DNA of 64,000 nt from Novosphingobium sp. (GTDB taxonomy: Bacteria; Pseudomonadota; Alphaproteobacteria; Sphingomonadales; Sphingomonadaceae), in NCBI RefSeq assembly GCF_039595395.1, contig NZ_JBCNLP010000006.1, positions 1,679,001-1,743,000 on the forward strand, in the 5' to 3' direction. The position numbers and the translations under genes are program-made. Shown piece by piece: positions 19,738 to 28,578 of this stretch (position 1 is its first letter; each line of letters begins with the position of its first letter). Below the pieces are notes generated by a model, which saw nothing but the letters and a program-made list of their open reading frames with translations, searched no databases and had not been told where the DNA came from.

Positions 19738-20736
19738 TTATGGTGTCGGATTGACGCTGTCCAAAATCGTCAGCCTGTGGCCGCGACCATCATCACCCAC
19801 GCTCGACTGCGTGATCAGGATCGTCGAGCCGGTCCGCAATTGCGCCTTGACCGCCTCATAGAACGCGCGCGGCAACTTCAGGCGGTTCACCGTGGCCTCG
19901 TCCAGCGCACGCCCGGCATCCTCGTCATGCCCCGGCAGGCCGACATAGATCCAGCGCGGCTTGCCGCCGACCGTGGTCAGGGTCACCACATGCGAACCGG
20001 GATCATCATCGTTGATCTGCGCCACGCTGCGCCCGATCTCGATGCCGTTGCGCAGCACCACCACCCGCTGGTCCAGCTTGGAGACGATGATGGTCAGCGG
20101 ACCGCTGGGGGCAAGCTGGGGCTGCCAGACGAAATCGGCGGACTCCAGCATCTGCTGCCGCAGCGGCTTGCCCGCCAGATCCAGCGGCGCCAGCAGGCTG
20201 GAATCGCTGGTGCGCTCATGGTTGATGGCATCGCCCTGCACCACCACGGTCACGCCCAGTTTGGTGATGGCGAAAAGCTCCTGCGAGAAGCCATAGGGCA
20301 GATGGACGCAGCCATGGCTCTCGGGATAGCCCGGCAGGCCACCGGCATGCAGCGCCACCCCATCCCAGGTCAGCCGCTGCTGATAGGGCATGGCGGCATT
20401 GTTATAGGTGCTCGAACGGTGTTTGGCGTCCTTTTGCAGGATGGTGAAGACGCCGGTCGGCGTCTCATGCCCCTCCTTGCCCGAGGAGATGGTGCTGATC
20501 CCGATCCGCACCCCGTTGCGATAGACGGTGGCGCGCTGGCGCGAGAGATCGACATAGATCAGGATAGGCCCGGCAGGCGCAATGCGCGAGGCCCAGACCC
20601 ATTGCCCCGGCTTGAGCTGATCGGCGGCGCGCGCCAATTCGGGGGCGGAACTGACCTTTTCCCCCTGCGCCATCACCGGGCCGCCCCAGATCACCGCCAT
20701 CAGCGCGCACCATGCCAGCCTGCTTTTCACCCGCAT
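19738..20736 (-). CDS. L,D-transpeptidase (YkuD family) with degenerate second copy
   Basis: The 332-residue secreted protein begins with a signal peptide (ending GGPVMAQ). The YkuD active site is HAGGLPGYPESHGCVHLP, with His130, His141 and nucleophile Cys143. It should form or edit 3-3 cross-links or attach proteins to peptidoglycan. Residues about 215-332 repeat the start of the fold (GPLTIIVSKLDQRVVVLRNG resembles GPILIYVDLSRQRATVYRNG) but lack the SHGC site, so an inactive duplicate is likely. ATG 20736 lies 7 bp after the marC stop, so the two form an operon. Confidence 0.9.
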   Translation of the reverse strand: MRVKSRLAWCALMAVIWGGPVMAQGEKVSSAPELARAADQLKPGQWVWASRIAPAGPILIYVDLSRQRATVYRNGVRIGISTISSGKEGHETPTGVFTILQKDAKHRSSTYNNAAMPYQQRLTWDGVALHAGGLPGYPESHGCVHLPYGFSQELFAITKLGVTVVVQGDAINHERTSDSSLLAPLDLAGKPLRQQMLESADFVWQPQLAPSGPLTIIVSKLDQRVVVLRNGIEIGRSVAQINDDDPGSHVVTLTTVGGKPRWIYVGLPGHDEDAGRALDEATVNRLKLPRAFYEAVKAQLRTGSTILITQSSVGDDGRGHRLTILDSVNPTP

Positions 20737-20743
20737 TCCCCTC

Positions 20744-21382
20744 TCAACCGGCAACAAGCCGCGGAAACACCGCGCTCACACCCGCCACGATCATACCCAC
20801 CGAAATCGCCAGCAAAATGAGCCCCATCAAACGGGTGGTGATCACCCGCATCGTCTCGCTCATCAGCCTGCCGATCTGCGCGGAAAAGAACAGCACCACA
20901 AAGAGCAGCAGCAGAATGCTGCCGACGATCGCCCAGACCTCCAGCATGTCGCGCGTGGTCTGGGCATGGGCGGCATAGAGGATCAGCGTGGTGATCGTGC
21001 CCGGCCCCACCACCATGGGGAAGGTCAGCGGATAGAAGGCCATGGCGGAAAGATCGCCCATATGCCCCCGCTCCTGATCGCTGCCATGGTGCGAGGACAT
21101 GCCGGTGCCATCCAGCATCGACCAGGCGATATGCGCCAGCACCGCCCCGCCCGCGATGCGGAACTGATCGACGGTGATCCCGAAAAAGGCGATGATCGCG
21201 CTGCCCGACAGCATGATGACCACACTCATCACCGCCGCGAAGATCGTGACCTTGAGCGCCAGCGCCCGCTGCTCGGCAGGGGTACGGTTGGCGGTCAGCG
21301 CCAGAAAGATCGGCAGGTTGATAAAAGGGTTCATGACCGCGAAAAACGCGCCGAATGCCTTGGCAAGTTCTGCCTGATCCAT
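20744..21382 (-). CDS. MarC family integral membrane protein
   Basis: The 212-residue protein has about six membrane helices. Family blocks are FAVMNPFINLPIFLALT near the N-terminus and MAFYPLTFPMVVGPGTITTL in the centre. The function of MarC proteins is not established, and they are not the cause of the mar phenotype. I chose ATG 21382 (MDQAELAKAFGAF) because this is the family N-terminus; the frame is open to 21475. It is followed directly by the L,D-transpeptidase gene. Confidence 0.88.
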   Translation of the reverse strand: MDQAELAKAFGAFFAVMNPFINLPIFLALTANRTPAEQRALALKVTIFAAVMSVVIMLSGSAIIAFFGITVDQFRIAGGAVLAHIAWSMLDGTGMSSHHGSDQERGHMGDLSAMAFYPLTFPMVVGPGTITTLILYAAHAQTTRDMLEVWAIVGSILLLLFVVLFFSAQIGRLMSETMRVITTRLMGLILLAISVGMIVAGVSAVFPRLVAG

Positions 21383-21691
21383 AATCCTCGCGATACTCCT
21401 GAATGCGTAAGGCCGGTGCCGCAAATCCGGCTTTCGCCGGATTTCCAAACAGTCTCTGACAGCCTTGCAACGCAATGCCGCAACAAGGCCATCGTCAAAC
21501 GCCCCATCACCCTTCCTGTTCTTGATGCCTGTTCTTGAGCGATTGGCAGGCTCTACCCGATCCGAAGCTTTCTGTTTGGCCTGATTTCATTTCAGTCTCC
21601 ATTCAGCCGCAAAGGCGCCCTGTGCGGTCATGGCGCCATAGGGATAGGGGCCACCTGACCCGCCCGCAAGGGCATGGGATGGAGGATCGAG

Positions 21692-22978
21692 ATGAAACGG
21701 ATCTTGGCATTGGCCGCGCTCGGCCTTGCCTGCGGCTCGGCTGGCGTGGCATCGCCCGCTCTGGCGCAGGTTTCTTTCAACATCAGCGTCAACTTCATGC
21801 CACCGGCGCTGCCGGTCTATGATCAGCCGCCCATTCCGGGGCCCGATTATATCTGGATTCCGGGCACATGGGCCTGGGATGACGATGTTCAGGACTATTA
21901 CTGGATTCCCGGCACATGGGTGCTGGCGCCAAGGCCCGGACTGCTGTGGACCCCCTCCTGGTGGGGCTGGCAGGATGGGGCCTATCTGTTCCATCCCGGC
22001 TATTGGGGGCCGCATGTCGGCTTCTATGGCGGCGTGGCCTATGGCTTTGGCTATACGGGGTCGGGCTATCAGGGGGCCTACTGGAACGGCGGCCATGTGT
22101 TCTACAACCGCTCGGTCACCAACATCACCAATGTCCATGTGACCAATGTCTACAACAAGACGGTCATTGTGAACCGGGTGACCAATGTCAGCTACAATGG
22201 CGGTCCGGGCGGGGTGCAGGCGCGGCCGTCGATGATCGAGCAGGCGGCCATGCATGAGCAGCATATCGCCCCGACGACGATCCAGCAGCAGCATGTGCAG
22301 GCCGCGCGCAGCAACCGGCAGTTCTTCGCGACGAGCAATCACGGAAGCCCGCCGGTCGCGGCGGCGCCCAGACCCGGCCAGTTCGGCGGACCGGGGATCA
22401 TCCGCACCCGTCAGGCGCAGCCCTATCATCCTGCCCAGCCGCCCGCGCCCGCCGGGGGTCCTCGCCCCGCGGCGCCCGGTGCCCCGGCCCACCCATCGGC
22501 GATGTCTGCGCCGCCATCACCCGGCATGGCACACCCGCCGGCGGGCTTTGCCCCGACCGCCGCGCCGGGCATGCCACGCAATCCGCAGTATAGTCCTCAG
22601 TATGGCGCGGCGCCCCAGCCCAACGCCGCACCCCATGCTCCAAGGCCCCAGTATCAGGAGGTCCCGCAGAGGCCCATGCCACAGGGCGCGGTGCGCGACG
22701 ATCTAGCCCCACCAGCGCCTTATCAGCCTCATGCGGCCCCCATGCGTATGGAAAGGCCGGACAGCATGGCTGTCGCCCCGCGTCCCGCGCCGCAGCCCCC
22801 GCATGTGCCGACGCCGCCAAGGCCGCCGCAGATGCCTCATGCCCAGATGCCTCATGTCGTGCCGCCTCAGCCTCACCCGATGCCGCATCCCATGCCGCAG
22901 CCCCCTCGCCCGGCGCCGCATCCGCAGGGAGGGCATCCCCCCGCTCCCCCGCATCACGAGGAGCATCACGAGCACTGA
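21692..22978 (+). CDS. Secreted WxPGxW-motif protein with long Pro/His-rich tail
   Basis: The 428-residue protein has a signal peptide (MKRILALAALGLACGSAGVA). Two copies of the Y-x-W-x-P-G-x-W motif follow (YIWIPGTWAW, YYWIPGTWVL), then a Trp/Gly/Tyr-rich domain to about residue 150. From about residue 210 on, the sequence is almost wholly Pro, Ala, His, Gln and Met, ending HHEEHHEH. The tail could bind metals or span peptidoglycan; no function is proven. GGAGG stands before ATG 21692. It is monocistronic with a strong terminator. Confidence 0.82.
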   Translation: MKRILALAALGLACGSAGVASPALAQVSFNISVNFMPPALPVYDQPPIPGPDYIWIPGTWAWDDDVQDYYWIPGTWVLAPRPGLLWTPSWWGWQDGAYLFHPGYWGPHVGFYGGVAYGFGYTGSGYQGAYWNGGHVFYNRSVTNITNVHVTNVYNKTVIVNRVTNVSYNGGPGGVQARPSMIEQAAMHEQHIAPTTIQQQHVQAARSNRQFFATSNHGSPPVAAAPRPGQFGGPGIIRTRQAQPYHPAQPPAPAGGPRPAAPGAPAHPSAMSAPPSPGMAHPPAGFAPTAAPGMPRNPQYSPQYGAAPQPNAAPHAPRPQYQEVPQRPMPQGAVRDDLAPPAPYQPHAAPMRMERPDSMAVAPRPAPQPPHVPTPPRPPQMPHAQMPHVVPPQPHPMPHPMPQPPRPAPHPQGGHPPAPPHHEEHHEH

Positions 22979-22991
22979 CAACCGCCCATGC

Positions 22992-23020
22992 CCCCCGACC
23001 GGCCGCAATCCGGTCGGGGG
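22992..23020. terminator. Strong GC-rich terminator hairpin
   Basis: CCCCCGACCGG (22992-23002) pairs perfectly with CCGGTCGGGGG (23010-23020) across a 7-nt loop. It lies between the convergent WxPGxW and LysR genes. Confidence 0.75.
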
Positions 23021-23091
23021 TCAAACTTGGTGGCGGCTCGCCGAGCACGCTGAACGCGCCCGGATTCTACCGGGCCGGATCAGCATCAAAG

Positions 23092-24009
23092 TCAGATCGC
23101 CTTGATCCATGGGCTGTCAATCGTGTCGAAGCAGGCGATGGCCCAATCGATAAAGGCGCGCGTCTGAGGGGCCAGATATTGGCGATCGGGGTACATCACC
23201 GACAACGGCAGCGGGCAGAACGCCACCTGCGCCAGAATGCGCTGCAAAGCCCCCGAGGCCATCTGACTCTGCACGCTGGCACCGCCGACCAGGATCATGC
23301 CATGCCCCTGCACCGCGCATTCGATAAAGGCCTCGGTGTCGTTGACCAGCAAAGCGGGGGTGGGCCGAAAGACGCGCGGCACACCATCCTGCAACCAATG
23401 CCAATCCTGCACCTGCCGCCCCCGCCCCGAAAAATAGGTGACGGCGCGGTGAGCGGCCAGATCCTCCATGCCGCGCGGCATGCCATGACGGGCCAGATAG
23501 TCCGGTGAGGCGCAAGCGATCATGGTCAGATCAGCAATATGCCGCGCGATCAGGCTGCTCGCCGGCAGCGGCCCCAGACGCAGAACAACATCCACGCCCT
23601 CCGCCAGCAGATCGACCTGATGGTCGCTGACGCCCAGGATCAGCTCGATGTCTGGATAGGCGGCGCGGAAACCGGTCAGATGCGGGATCAACAGCGAACG
23701 CCCGACGGCAACCGGCATATCGATCCGCAACCGCCCCTTGGGCCGCTCGCTCGCCCCGCCGAAGAGATTGCGGATATCGGCCTCTTGAGCGATCAGCCCC
23801 GCGACACGCTGGTAGAACAGCTCGCCTTCGCCGGTCAGGCTCAGGCGGCGCGTGGTCCGGTGCAGCAGGCGGGCCCCGAGCTGCGCCTCCAGCTCATTGA
23901 TCGCCTTGGTCACATTGGGACGCGCCATCGCCAGAGCGCCGCCCGCACGCGCAAAGCTGCCCTGATCGACCACCGCGACAAAGATACGCGCAAGACGGAG
24001 GAAATCCAT
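23092..24009 (-). CDS. LysR-family transcriptional regulator
   Basis: The 305-residue protein has the winged-HTH domain at residues 1-60 (FVAVVDQGSFARAGGALAMA) and a LysR substrate-binding domain from about residue 90. It resembles the AaeR/DsdC-like group often found beside oxidoreductases. It is divergent from the quinone-oxidoreductase gene at 24133, with repeated operator-like elements between them, so it most likely controls that gene and itself. Confidence 0.9.
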   Translation of the reverse strand: MDFLRLARIFVAVVDQGSFARAGGALAMARPNVTKAINELEAQLGARLLHRTTRRLSLTGEGELFYQRVAGLIAQEADIRNLFGGASERPKGRLRIDMPVAVGRSLLIPHLTGFRAAYPDIELILGVSDHQVDLLAEGVDVVLRLGPLPASSLIARHIADLTMIACASPDYLARHGMPRGMEDLAAHRAVTYFSGRGRQVQDWHWLQDGVPRVFRPTPALLVNDTEAFIECAVQGHGMILVGGASVQSQMASGALQRILAQVAFCPLPLSVMYPDRQYLAPQTRAFIDWAIACFDTIDSPWIKAI

Positions 24010-24019
24010 AAACAGCCCC

Positions 24020-24062
24020 TATTGCTACCCATAGCCATAACAATATGCTGCCGTATTGCTAT
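24020..24062. promoter_or_regulatory. Probable LysR operator in the divergent region
   Basis: TATTGCTA occurs at 24020-24027 and 24054-24061, and the near-inverted ATAGCCATA lies at 24031-24039. The AT-rich dyad between two divergent starts is the usual layout of a LysR regulatory site. Confidence 0.5.
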
Positions 24063-24132
24063 CTTCTGAACCACGATGCCCCTGCGTACATCTCCCGCAC
24101 AGCCCGCATCGCAGCGGGAAAAGGAGCATCGC

Positions 24133-25134
24133 ATGAACCGCCCCACACCCCGTATCGTCCGCATCCACGCCTATGGCGAAGCCGAAGTCCTGCAGATCGA
24201 GGATATCGCCGTGCCCCCTCCCGGCCCCGGCGAGGTGCAGATCGCCGTGCGCGCCATCGGCCTCAACCGGGCCGAGGTGATGTTTCGCCGCAACGCCTAT
24301 TTGCAGCAGGCGCAGTTCCCCAGTCGCCTTGGCTATGAGGCCGCCGGAACCGTCGCGGCTCTGGGCGAGGGCGTGTCGGGCCTGACCCTCGGCGATGCGG
24401 TCAGCGTGATCCCGACGCAGGACATTGCCCGCTGGGGCACCTATGGCGAGGTGATCAATGTGCCCGCACGCCATGTGGTCAGCCATCCGGCCAACCTCTC
24501 CTTCGAGGAGGCCGCTGCCGTCTGGATGCAATATGTCACGGCCTGGGGCGCCCTGGTCGAGCAGGCCAGGCTGGGCGCGGGGGATCATGTGATCGTCACC
24601 GCCGCATCGAGCAGCGTCGGCATCGCCGCTTTTCAGGTGGCGCGCATGGTCGGGGCGACGGTGATCGCGACCACCCGCACCTCGGCCAAGGCGCAGGCCT
24701 TGCTGGACGCCGGCGCGCACCATGTCATCGCCACCGAAGAGGAGGATCTGGCCGCCCGCGTGCTGGAGATCACAGGCGGCCATGGGGCCCGCGTGGTGTT
24801 CGATCCGGTCGGCGGGCCATCCTTCGAACCGCTGACGCAGGCCATGGCGCGGGGCGGCATTCTGCTGGAATATGGTGCGCTCAGCAGCGAGCCCACGCCT
24901 TTTCCGCTCTTCACCGTGCTGGGCAAGAGCCTGACACTGAAAGGCTATCTCTACACCGAGGTGGTGGGCGATGACGCCGTTCTCGAGCGTGCCAAAGCGT
25001 TCATCGGTGAAGGTCTTGCGACAGGGCAATTGAAGCCCCTGATCGCTCGGACCTTCCCCTTCGACCAGATCCGCGAAGCCACACGTTTTCTGGAATCCAA
25101 CGCGCAGGTCGGCAAGGTCGTTGTCACGGTCTGA
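24133..25134 (+). CDS. Zinc-free medium-chain alcohol dehydrogenase / NADPH:quinone reductase-like
   Basis: The 333-residue protein has the GroES-like N-terminal domain (GPGEVQIAVRAIGLNRAEVM) and a Rossmann domain with a relaxed nucleotide motif (VTAASSSVGIAAFQVARMVG) and FDPVGG. The catalytic zinc ligands of alcohol dehydrogenases are absent, which places it with quinone or enoyl reductases. AAGGAG precedes ATG 24133. The LysR regulator lies divergent. Confidence 0.88.
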   Translation: MNRPTPRIVRIHAYGEAEVLQIEDIAVPPPGPGEVQIAVRAIGLNRAEVMFRRNAYLQQAQFPSRLGYEAAGTVAALGEGVSGLTLGDAVSVIPTQDIARWGTYGEVINVPARHVVSHPANLSFEEAAAVWMQYVTAWGALVEQARLGAGDHVIVTAASSSVGIAAFQVARMVGATVIATTRTSAKAQALLDAGAHHVIATEEEDLAARVLEITGGHGARVVFDPVGGPSFEPLTQAMARGGILLEYGALSSEPTPFPLFTVLGKSLTLKGYLYTEVVGDDAVLERAKAFIGEGLATGQLKPLIARTFPFDQIREATRFLESNAQVGKVVVTV

Positions 25135-25203
25135 GCTTTCGGAACCGGGGTGGGAGCGCATGGGGCCATCCGCCTGACACCCGTGCTGGCCCACGCAGCG
25201 AAA

Positions 25204-25228
25204 GGGGGGATGACGAAGCCATCCCCCC
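25204..25228. terminator. Bidirectional terminator between convergent genes
   Basis: GGGGGGATG (25204-25212) pairs with CATCCCCCC (25220-25228) across a 7-nt loop. It lies between the convergent oxidoreductase and hydrolase genes. Confidence 0.65.
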
Positions 25229-25236
25229 CCACCCGG

Positions 25237-26754
25237 TCACGGTGCGCTTCTACCGAAAGCCTGATCGGCATAGCCGCGCGCTCGTGCGCCCTCTTCCTGC
25301 GCATCGGGGGCTAGCAACCAGCCCTGCGCCTGCAATTGCGCCAGCCGCGCATCGAATTTGGCGAGATACTCCCCCTTGCCGCCGGGATAGGTTTTGGCCA
25401 GCAGCGCCGGATCGACCGGCAGGCGCTTCAAATTGCGGATCGGCACCACCCCGCCGCAGGCCGAGGCGGGCGCTTCGGCATAGGTCACCAGCGGTACATC
25501 GAGTTGCGCCACCCGCACCCCGCCAAGCGGATTGCCGAAAGCGTCGCGCACATAATCCTTGCCGTCCGGCTTGACCTGCATGCGGCTGGTGTGCGGCGGC
25601 GCCTTGCCGGTGCTGACCCATTGGTCGATGTTGGCCATCGCCGCCTGCGCCACATCGCGCATCGGCACATCGGTGTCCTCCACGGTGCAGACCGGCGCCT
25701 CCTTGGCGGCAGGGTGATGACGGGCGATCAATTGCTCCGTGGCGGGCTTGAACTGGGCATGCGTGCCCTGATCCAGATGGCTAACCCCGCCCAGCTCATA
25801 GATGCGATGGCCGCCTTTTACCGCATCGCTCTCGGGCGCCTGGGGGAAGACATTGGTGATCGCCTCCATCGATGAAGTGAGTTCGATGACCGGCACATCG
25901 ATCTGGCGCAGCATGTCATGGCGATGATCGACATGCGGCCCGGTGGAGTTGAGCGGCACATGCCCCGCCTCGACCGATCCCGCCGAAATGCCGATCAGAT
26001 AGCCGTCGATCACCGGCGAGCCATCCTTGCGGCGATAGCGGTCATGGAAGCCGAAGTTGATCCAGCTGCGGATCGTGCTGCCAAGGAAAGACCAGCCCGA
26101 GACATAGACGCGCCTCACCTTCAGCCCCGCCAGCGGCCCGGTGCTGCCGGGATCGCGCAGCAGGCGGGCGGTCTGGCCGATGATGTCCCAGCGGATGCCG
26201 TCATCCTCGGGGACGTTAAAGGCCTTGTAGCGGACGGGATCGTACCAGCGCGGCAGATAGGGCGCCGAGACCGGAAATTCGGGCGATCCCAGCTTGCGGC
26301 TTGGCGCGTCGCCGCCGTTGATGACCACCGCATAGGCAGAGCCCGTGCGCAGCACCAGCGTGTCGATCCTTCCCCATTGCGTGCCGGCCAGGCTGGGGTG
26401 CTGGAAGGCGAATTGCACGATGCCGTTGAATTTTTTGGGATCGCGCGGGCGCACGATCACCACGCGGGTGGTGTAGGGCACGCCGCTCTTGGCCACGCTG
26501 ATCGGGCCGCCTTGGGGGCCCTCGGCATAGATGTTGCCAGTGCCGGAGAGGAGATACTCCTCCTGCACATAATCGGCCTTTTTCAGCGCCTCATCATCCG
26601 CCGAGCCGGGCAGCGCGATCGGAGCGAAGATATGCGAGTTCGCCGTTTCGGGAAGCTTCTGCCCCCAGTGAGCGCCTTCAGCATGGGCGGGAAGCGCGCA
26701 GGCCAGCGACAGGCCTGCCAGCAGGGTACGGGTGAAGATGGTCATCGTCATCAT
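25237..26754 (-). CDS. Secreted alpha/beta hydrolase-domain protein (Abhydrolase_10 type)
   Basis: The 505-residue protein has a signal peptide (ending CALPAHAEG). A nucleophile-elbow motif is visible as VSGWSFLGS (about residue 220). The domain is the large secreted hydrolase type often found beside TonB receptors. The substrate is unknown; an ester or amide is likely. It starts 48 bp after the CocE-like hydrolase on the same strand and is the third gene of a TonB-receptor operon. Confidence 0.75.
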   Translation of the reverse strand: MMTMTIFTRTLLAGLSLACALPAHAEGAHWGQKLPETANSHIFAPIALPGSADDEALKKADYVQEEYLLSGTGNIYAEGPQGGPISVAKSGVPYTTRVVIVRPRDPKKFNGIVQFAFQHPSLAGTQWGRIDTLVLRTGSAYAVVINGGDAPSRKLGSPEFPVSAPYLPRWYDPVRYKAFNVPEDDGIRWDIIGQTARLLRDPGSTGPLAGLKVRRVYVSGWSFLGSTIRSWINFGFHDRYRRKDGSPVIDGYLIGISAGSVEAGHVPLNSTGPHVDHRHDMLRQIDVPVIELTSSMEAITNVFPQAPESDAVKGGHRIYELGGVSHLDQGTHAQFKPATEQLIARHHPAAKEAPVCTVEDTDVPMRDVAQAAMANIDQWVSTGKAPPHTSRMQVKPDGKDYVRDAFGNPLGGVRVAQLDVPLVTYAEAPASACGGVVPIRNLKRLPVDPALLAKTYPGGKGEYLAKFDARLAQLQAQGWLLAPDAQEEGARARGYADQAFGRSAP

Positions 26755-26802
26755 CTCACAGAAAGCGGGCCGGGAAGCGTGGTGCCCCCGGCCCGGAAAG
26801 GA

Positions 26803-28578
26803 TCAATGCGCCACCACCGGCAGGCTGACGGTGGAAGGATGCGCGCTATCGCTGATCAGCATGATCGTCTTGGGCTGCGCCTCCGGATCGCGCGCACGTT
26901 CACGGTGGTCCGATCCGGTGAAGGTGAACTGCACCTTGTGGCCCGGCAGAAACACATAGGACGTGGGCATGATGTCGAACTGCAGGCGCGTCGGCTCGTT
27001 CGGCGTCAGAGGTTGCGCGTCCTCGGTATAAGCGCGGTGCCAGGGCAGGCCGGGCAGCGCCCAGGGGGCCTTGTCCAGCTTGCGCAGGGAGGCCTTCAAC
27101 CGCCCCTCGGTCACGACGCGGACATGGCCATCGGGCGCCACATCTTCCAGCAGCAGGAACAGGTTGGCGTCTTTGGTGTCGGCGGCGATCCAGACATCGG
27201 CCAGCGCATGGCCGGTGATTTCCAGCGGCGCGGTCAGGGGTTTGCCCGCGATGGAAAGCCCCTTGCCCGGCAAATGGCACGGCTGCACCGTCGAGCCCGA
27301 GCCACCCTCGGGGCAGGTCACGGTGTAATCGACCGGGAAGGCCTGATGCAGCGGTTTTGCAGGCGCCGTGCCCGCCAGCAGCCCGGCGGGGGTGATGACA
27401 TAGGGCGTTTCCTTGCTCTGCGGCAGGGGCCAGTCCTTCGCCTCGCGCCATTCGCCCTTGTGATCGGCGCCCGCGTTCACCACGAAATAATGGATCGGCG
27501 CCTGAGCCTCCAGACCCGTGTCGATGCCCTTCAGATAGCGGTCGAAGAAGCGATGGATTTCCTCGACCAGCGCAAAGCCGTCATTCTGGCAATGCAGCCA
27601 GTCACCGATCAGGATACGCGTGCCGGGGATGTTCATGCGGGCGATCAGACCCTGATCGCGCAGCTCATCGCGCCAGCCGCCCATGATGTAGAGCGGCGTG
27701 CCCGAACGCCTCACCTGCTGCGCATAGGAGGACACGCTGCCTTCCTGCCAGAAGGTGGACTGCACCGAAGGCGCCCAACTGTCGCGATAGGGCATGGACT
27801 TCCACAGCTCGAACAGCGGCGTGGCGCGTTGATGCTCCAGCGCGGCGGCATGCAGCAGGACCTTGTCCTTGTCCTCATCGACCGGGGCGATGGCCATATC
27901 CTGCGCCACCGTGCGCGTGGGCCCCGTGCCCCATTGGGCGAAGATGCCGCCCCGGCGCATGGCGTCATACTTGTTCCAGGAGAAGCACCCGGCAAACACC
28001 GCCTTCAAATGCGGATTGTCCCCCGTCAACGCATGCATCGCGGCGTCCCCCGTGTTGGAGCAGCCATATTGGCCCACGATGCCGTTGGACCACTCCTGCG
28101 TGCCCAGCCAGTCGATCATCTCATAGGCGTCGGCGTCCTCGTTGCGCTCATGATAGCCGCGCATCGTGCCGAAGGACTGGCCATTGCCGCGCCGCGCCAC
28201 CTGCACCACCACATAGCCATAATCGGTGAGCGAAGGGATCGAGCGGAACCCCGCCGCGCGCGGGCCGGTGCCATCGGCAGCCTCCTGCGTGGCGGACAGC
28301 GTATGGTGCCAGATCACCGGAAATTTGCCCGGCGCCGCCTGTCCATTGACTGCCGGGCGCGCCACCGTCACCCCCAGCCGCGTGCCATCGCGCAGACGGA
28401 CATAGAAGGTGGAGTGCACCTGCTCGGTAAACTGCTTGGGGGGCTGATAATGGCCGAAGCTGGCGGGCGCTGCCGCCGCCTGCAAGGCGGGAGCGGCGGG
28501 CTGGGCCAAAGCCTCCCCCGCGCCCATCACAGCAACCAGAGCGGCAAGGCTGGCACAGAGCTTGAGAGGCACGCGCAT
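26803..28578 (-). CDS. CocE/NonD family S15-type hydrolase, secreted
   Basis: The 591-residue protein has a signal peptide (ending GEALAQ). It shows an S15 alpha/beta hydrolase domain (GQSFGTMRGYHERNEDADAY, the elbow VGQYGCSNTGDAAM), then MGGWRDEL and a C-terminal X-Pro dipeptidyl-peptidase jelly-roll (ITGHALADVWIAADTKDANL). The elbow is GCSNTG where GxSYxG is usual. It is probably an acyl-ester or peptide hydrolase. Its ATG shares one base with the receptor stop (TGATG), so translation is coupled. Confidence 0.85.
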   Translation of the reverse strand: MRVPLKLCASLAALVAVMGAGEALAQPAAPALQAAAAPASFGHYQPPKQFTEQVHSTFYVRLRDGTRLGVTVARPAVNGQAAPGKFPVIWHHTLSATQEAADGTGPRAAGFRSIPSLTDYGYVVVQVARRGNGQSFGTMRGYHERNEDADAYEMIDWLGTQEWSNGIVGQYGCSNTGDAAMHALTGDNPHLKAVFAGCFSWNKYDAMRRGGIFAQWGTGPTRTVAQDMAIAPVDEDKDKVLLHAAALEHQRATPLFELWKSMPYRDSWAPSVQSTFWQEGSVSSYAQQVRRSGTPLYIMGGWRDELRDQGLIARMNIPGTRILIGDWLHCQNDGFALVEEIHRFFDRYLKGIDTGLEAQAPIHYFVVNAGADHKGEWREAKDWPLPQSKETPYVITPAGLLAGTAPAKPLHQAFPVDYTVTCPEGGSGSTVQPCHLPGKGLSIAGKPLTAPLEITGHALADVWIAADTKDANLFLLLEDVAPDGHVRVVTEGRLKASLRKLDKAPWALPGLPWHRAYTEDAQPLTPNEPTRLQFDIMPTSYVFLPGHKVQFTFTGSDHRERARDPEAQPKTIMLISDSAHPSTVSLPVVAH

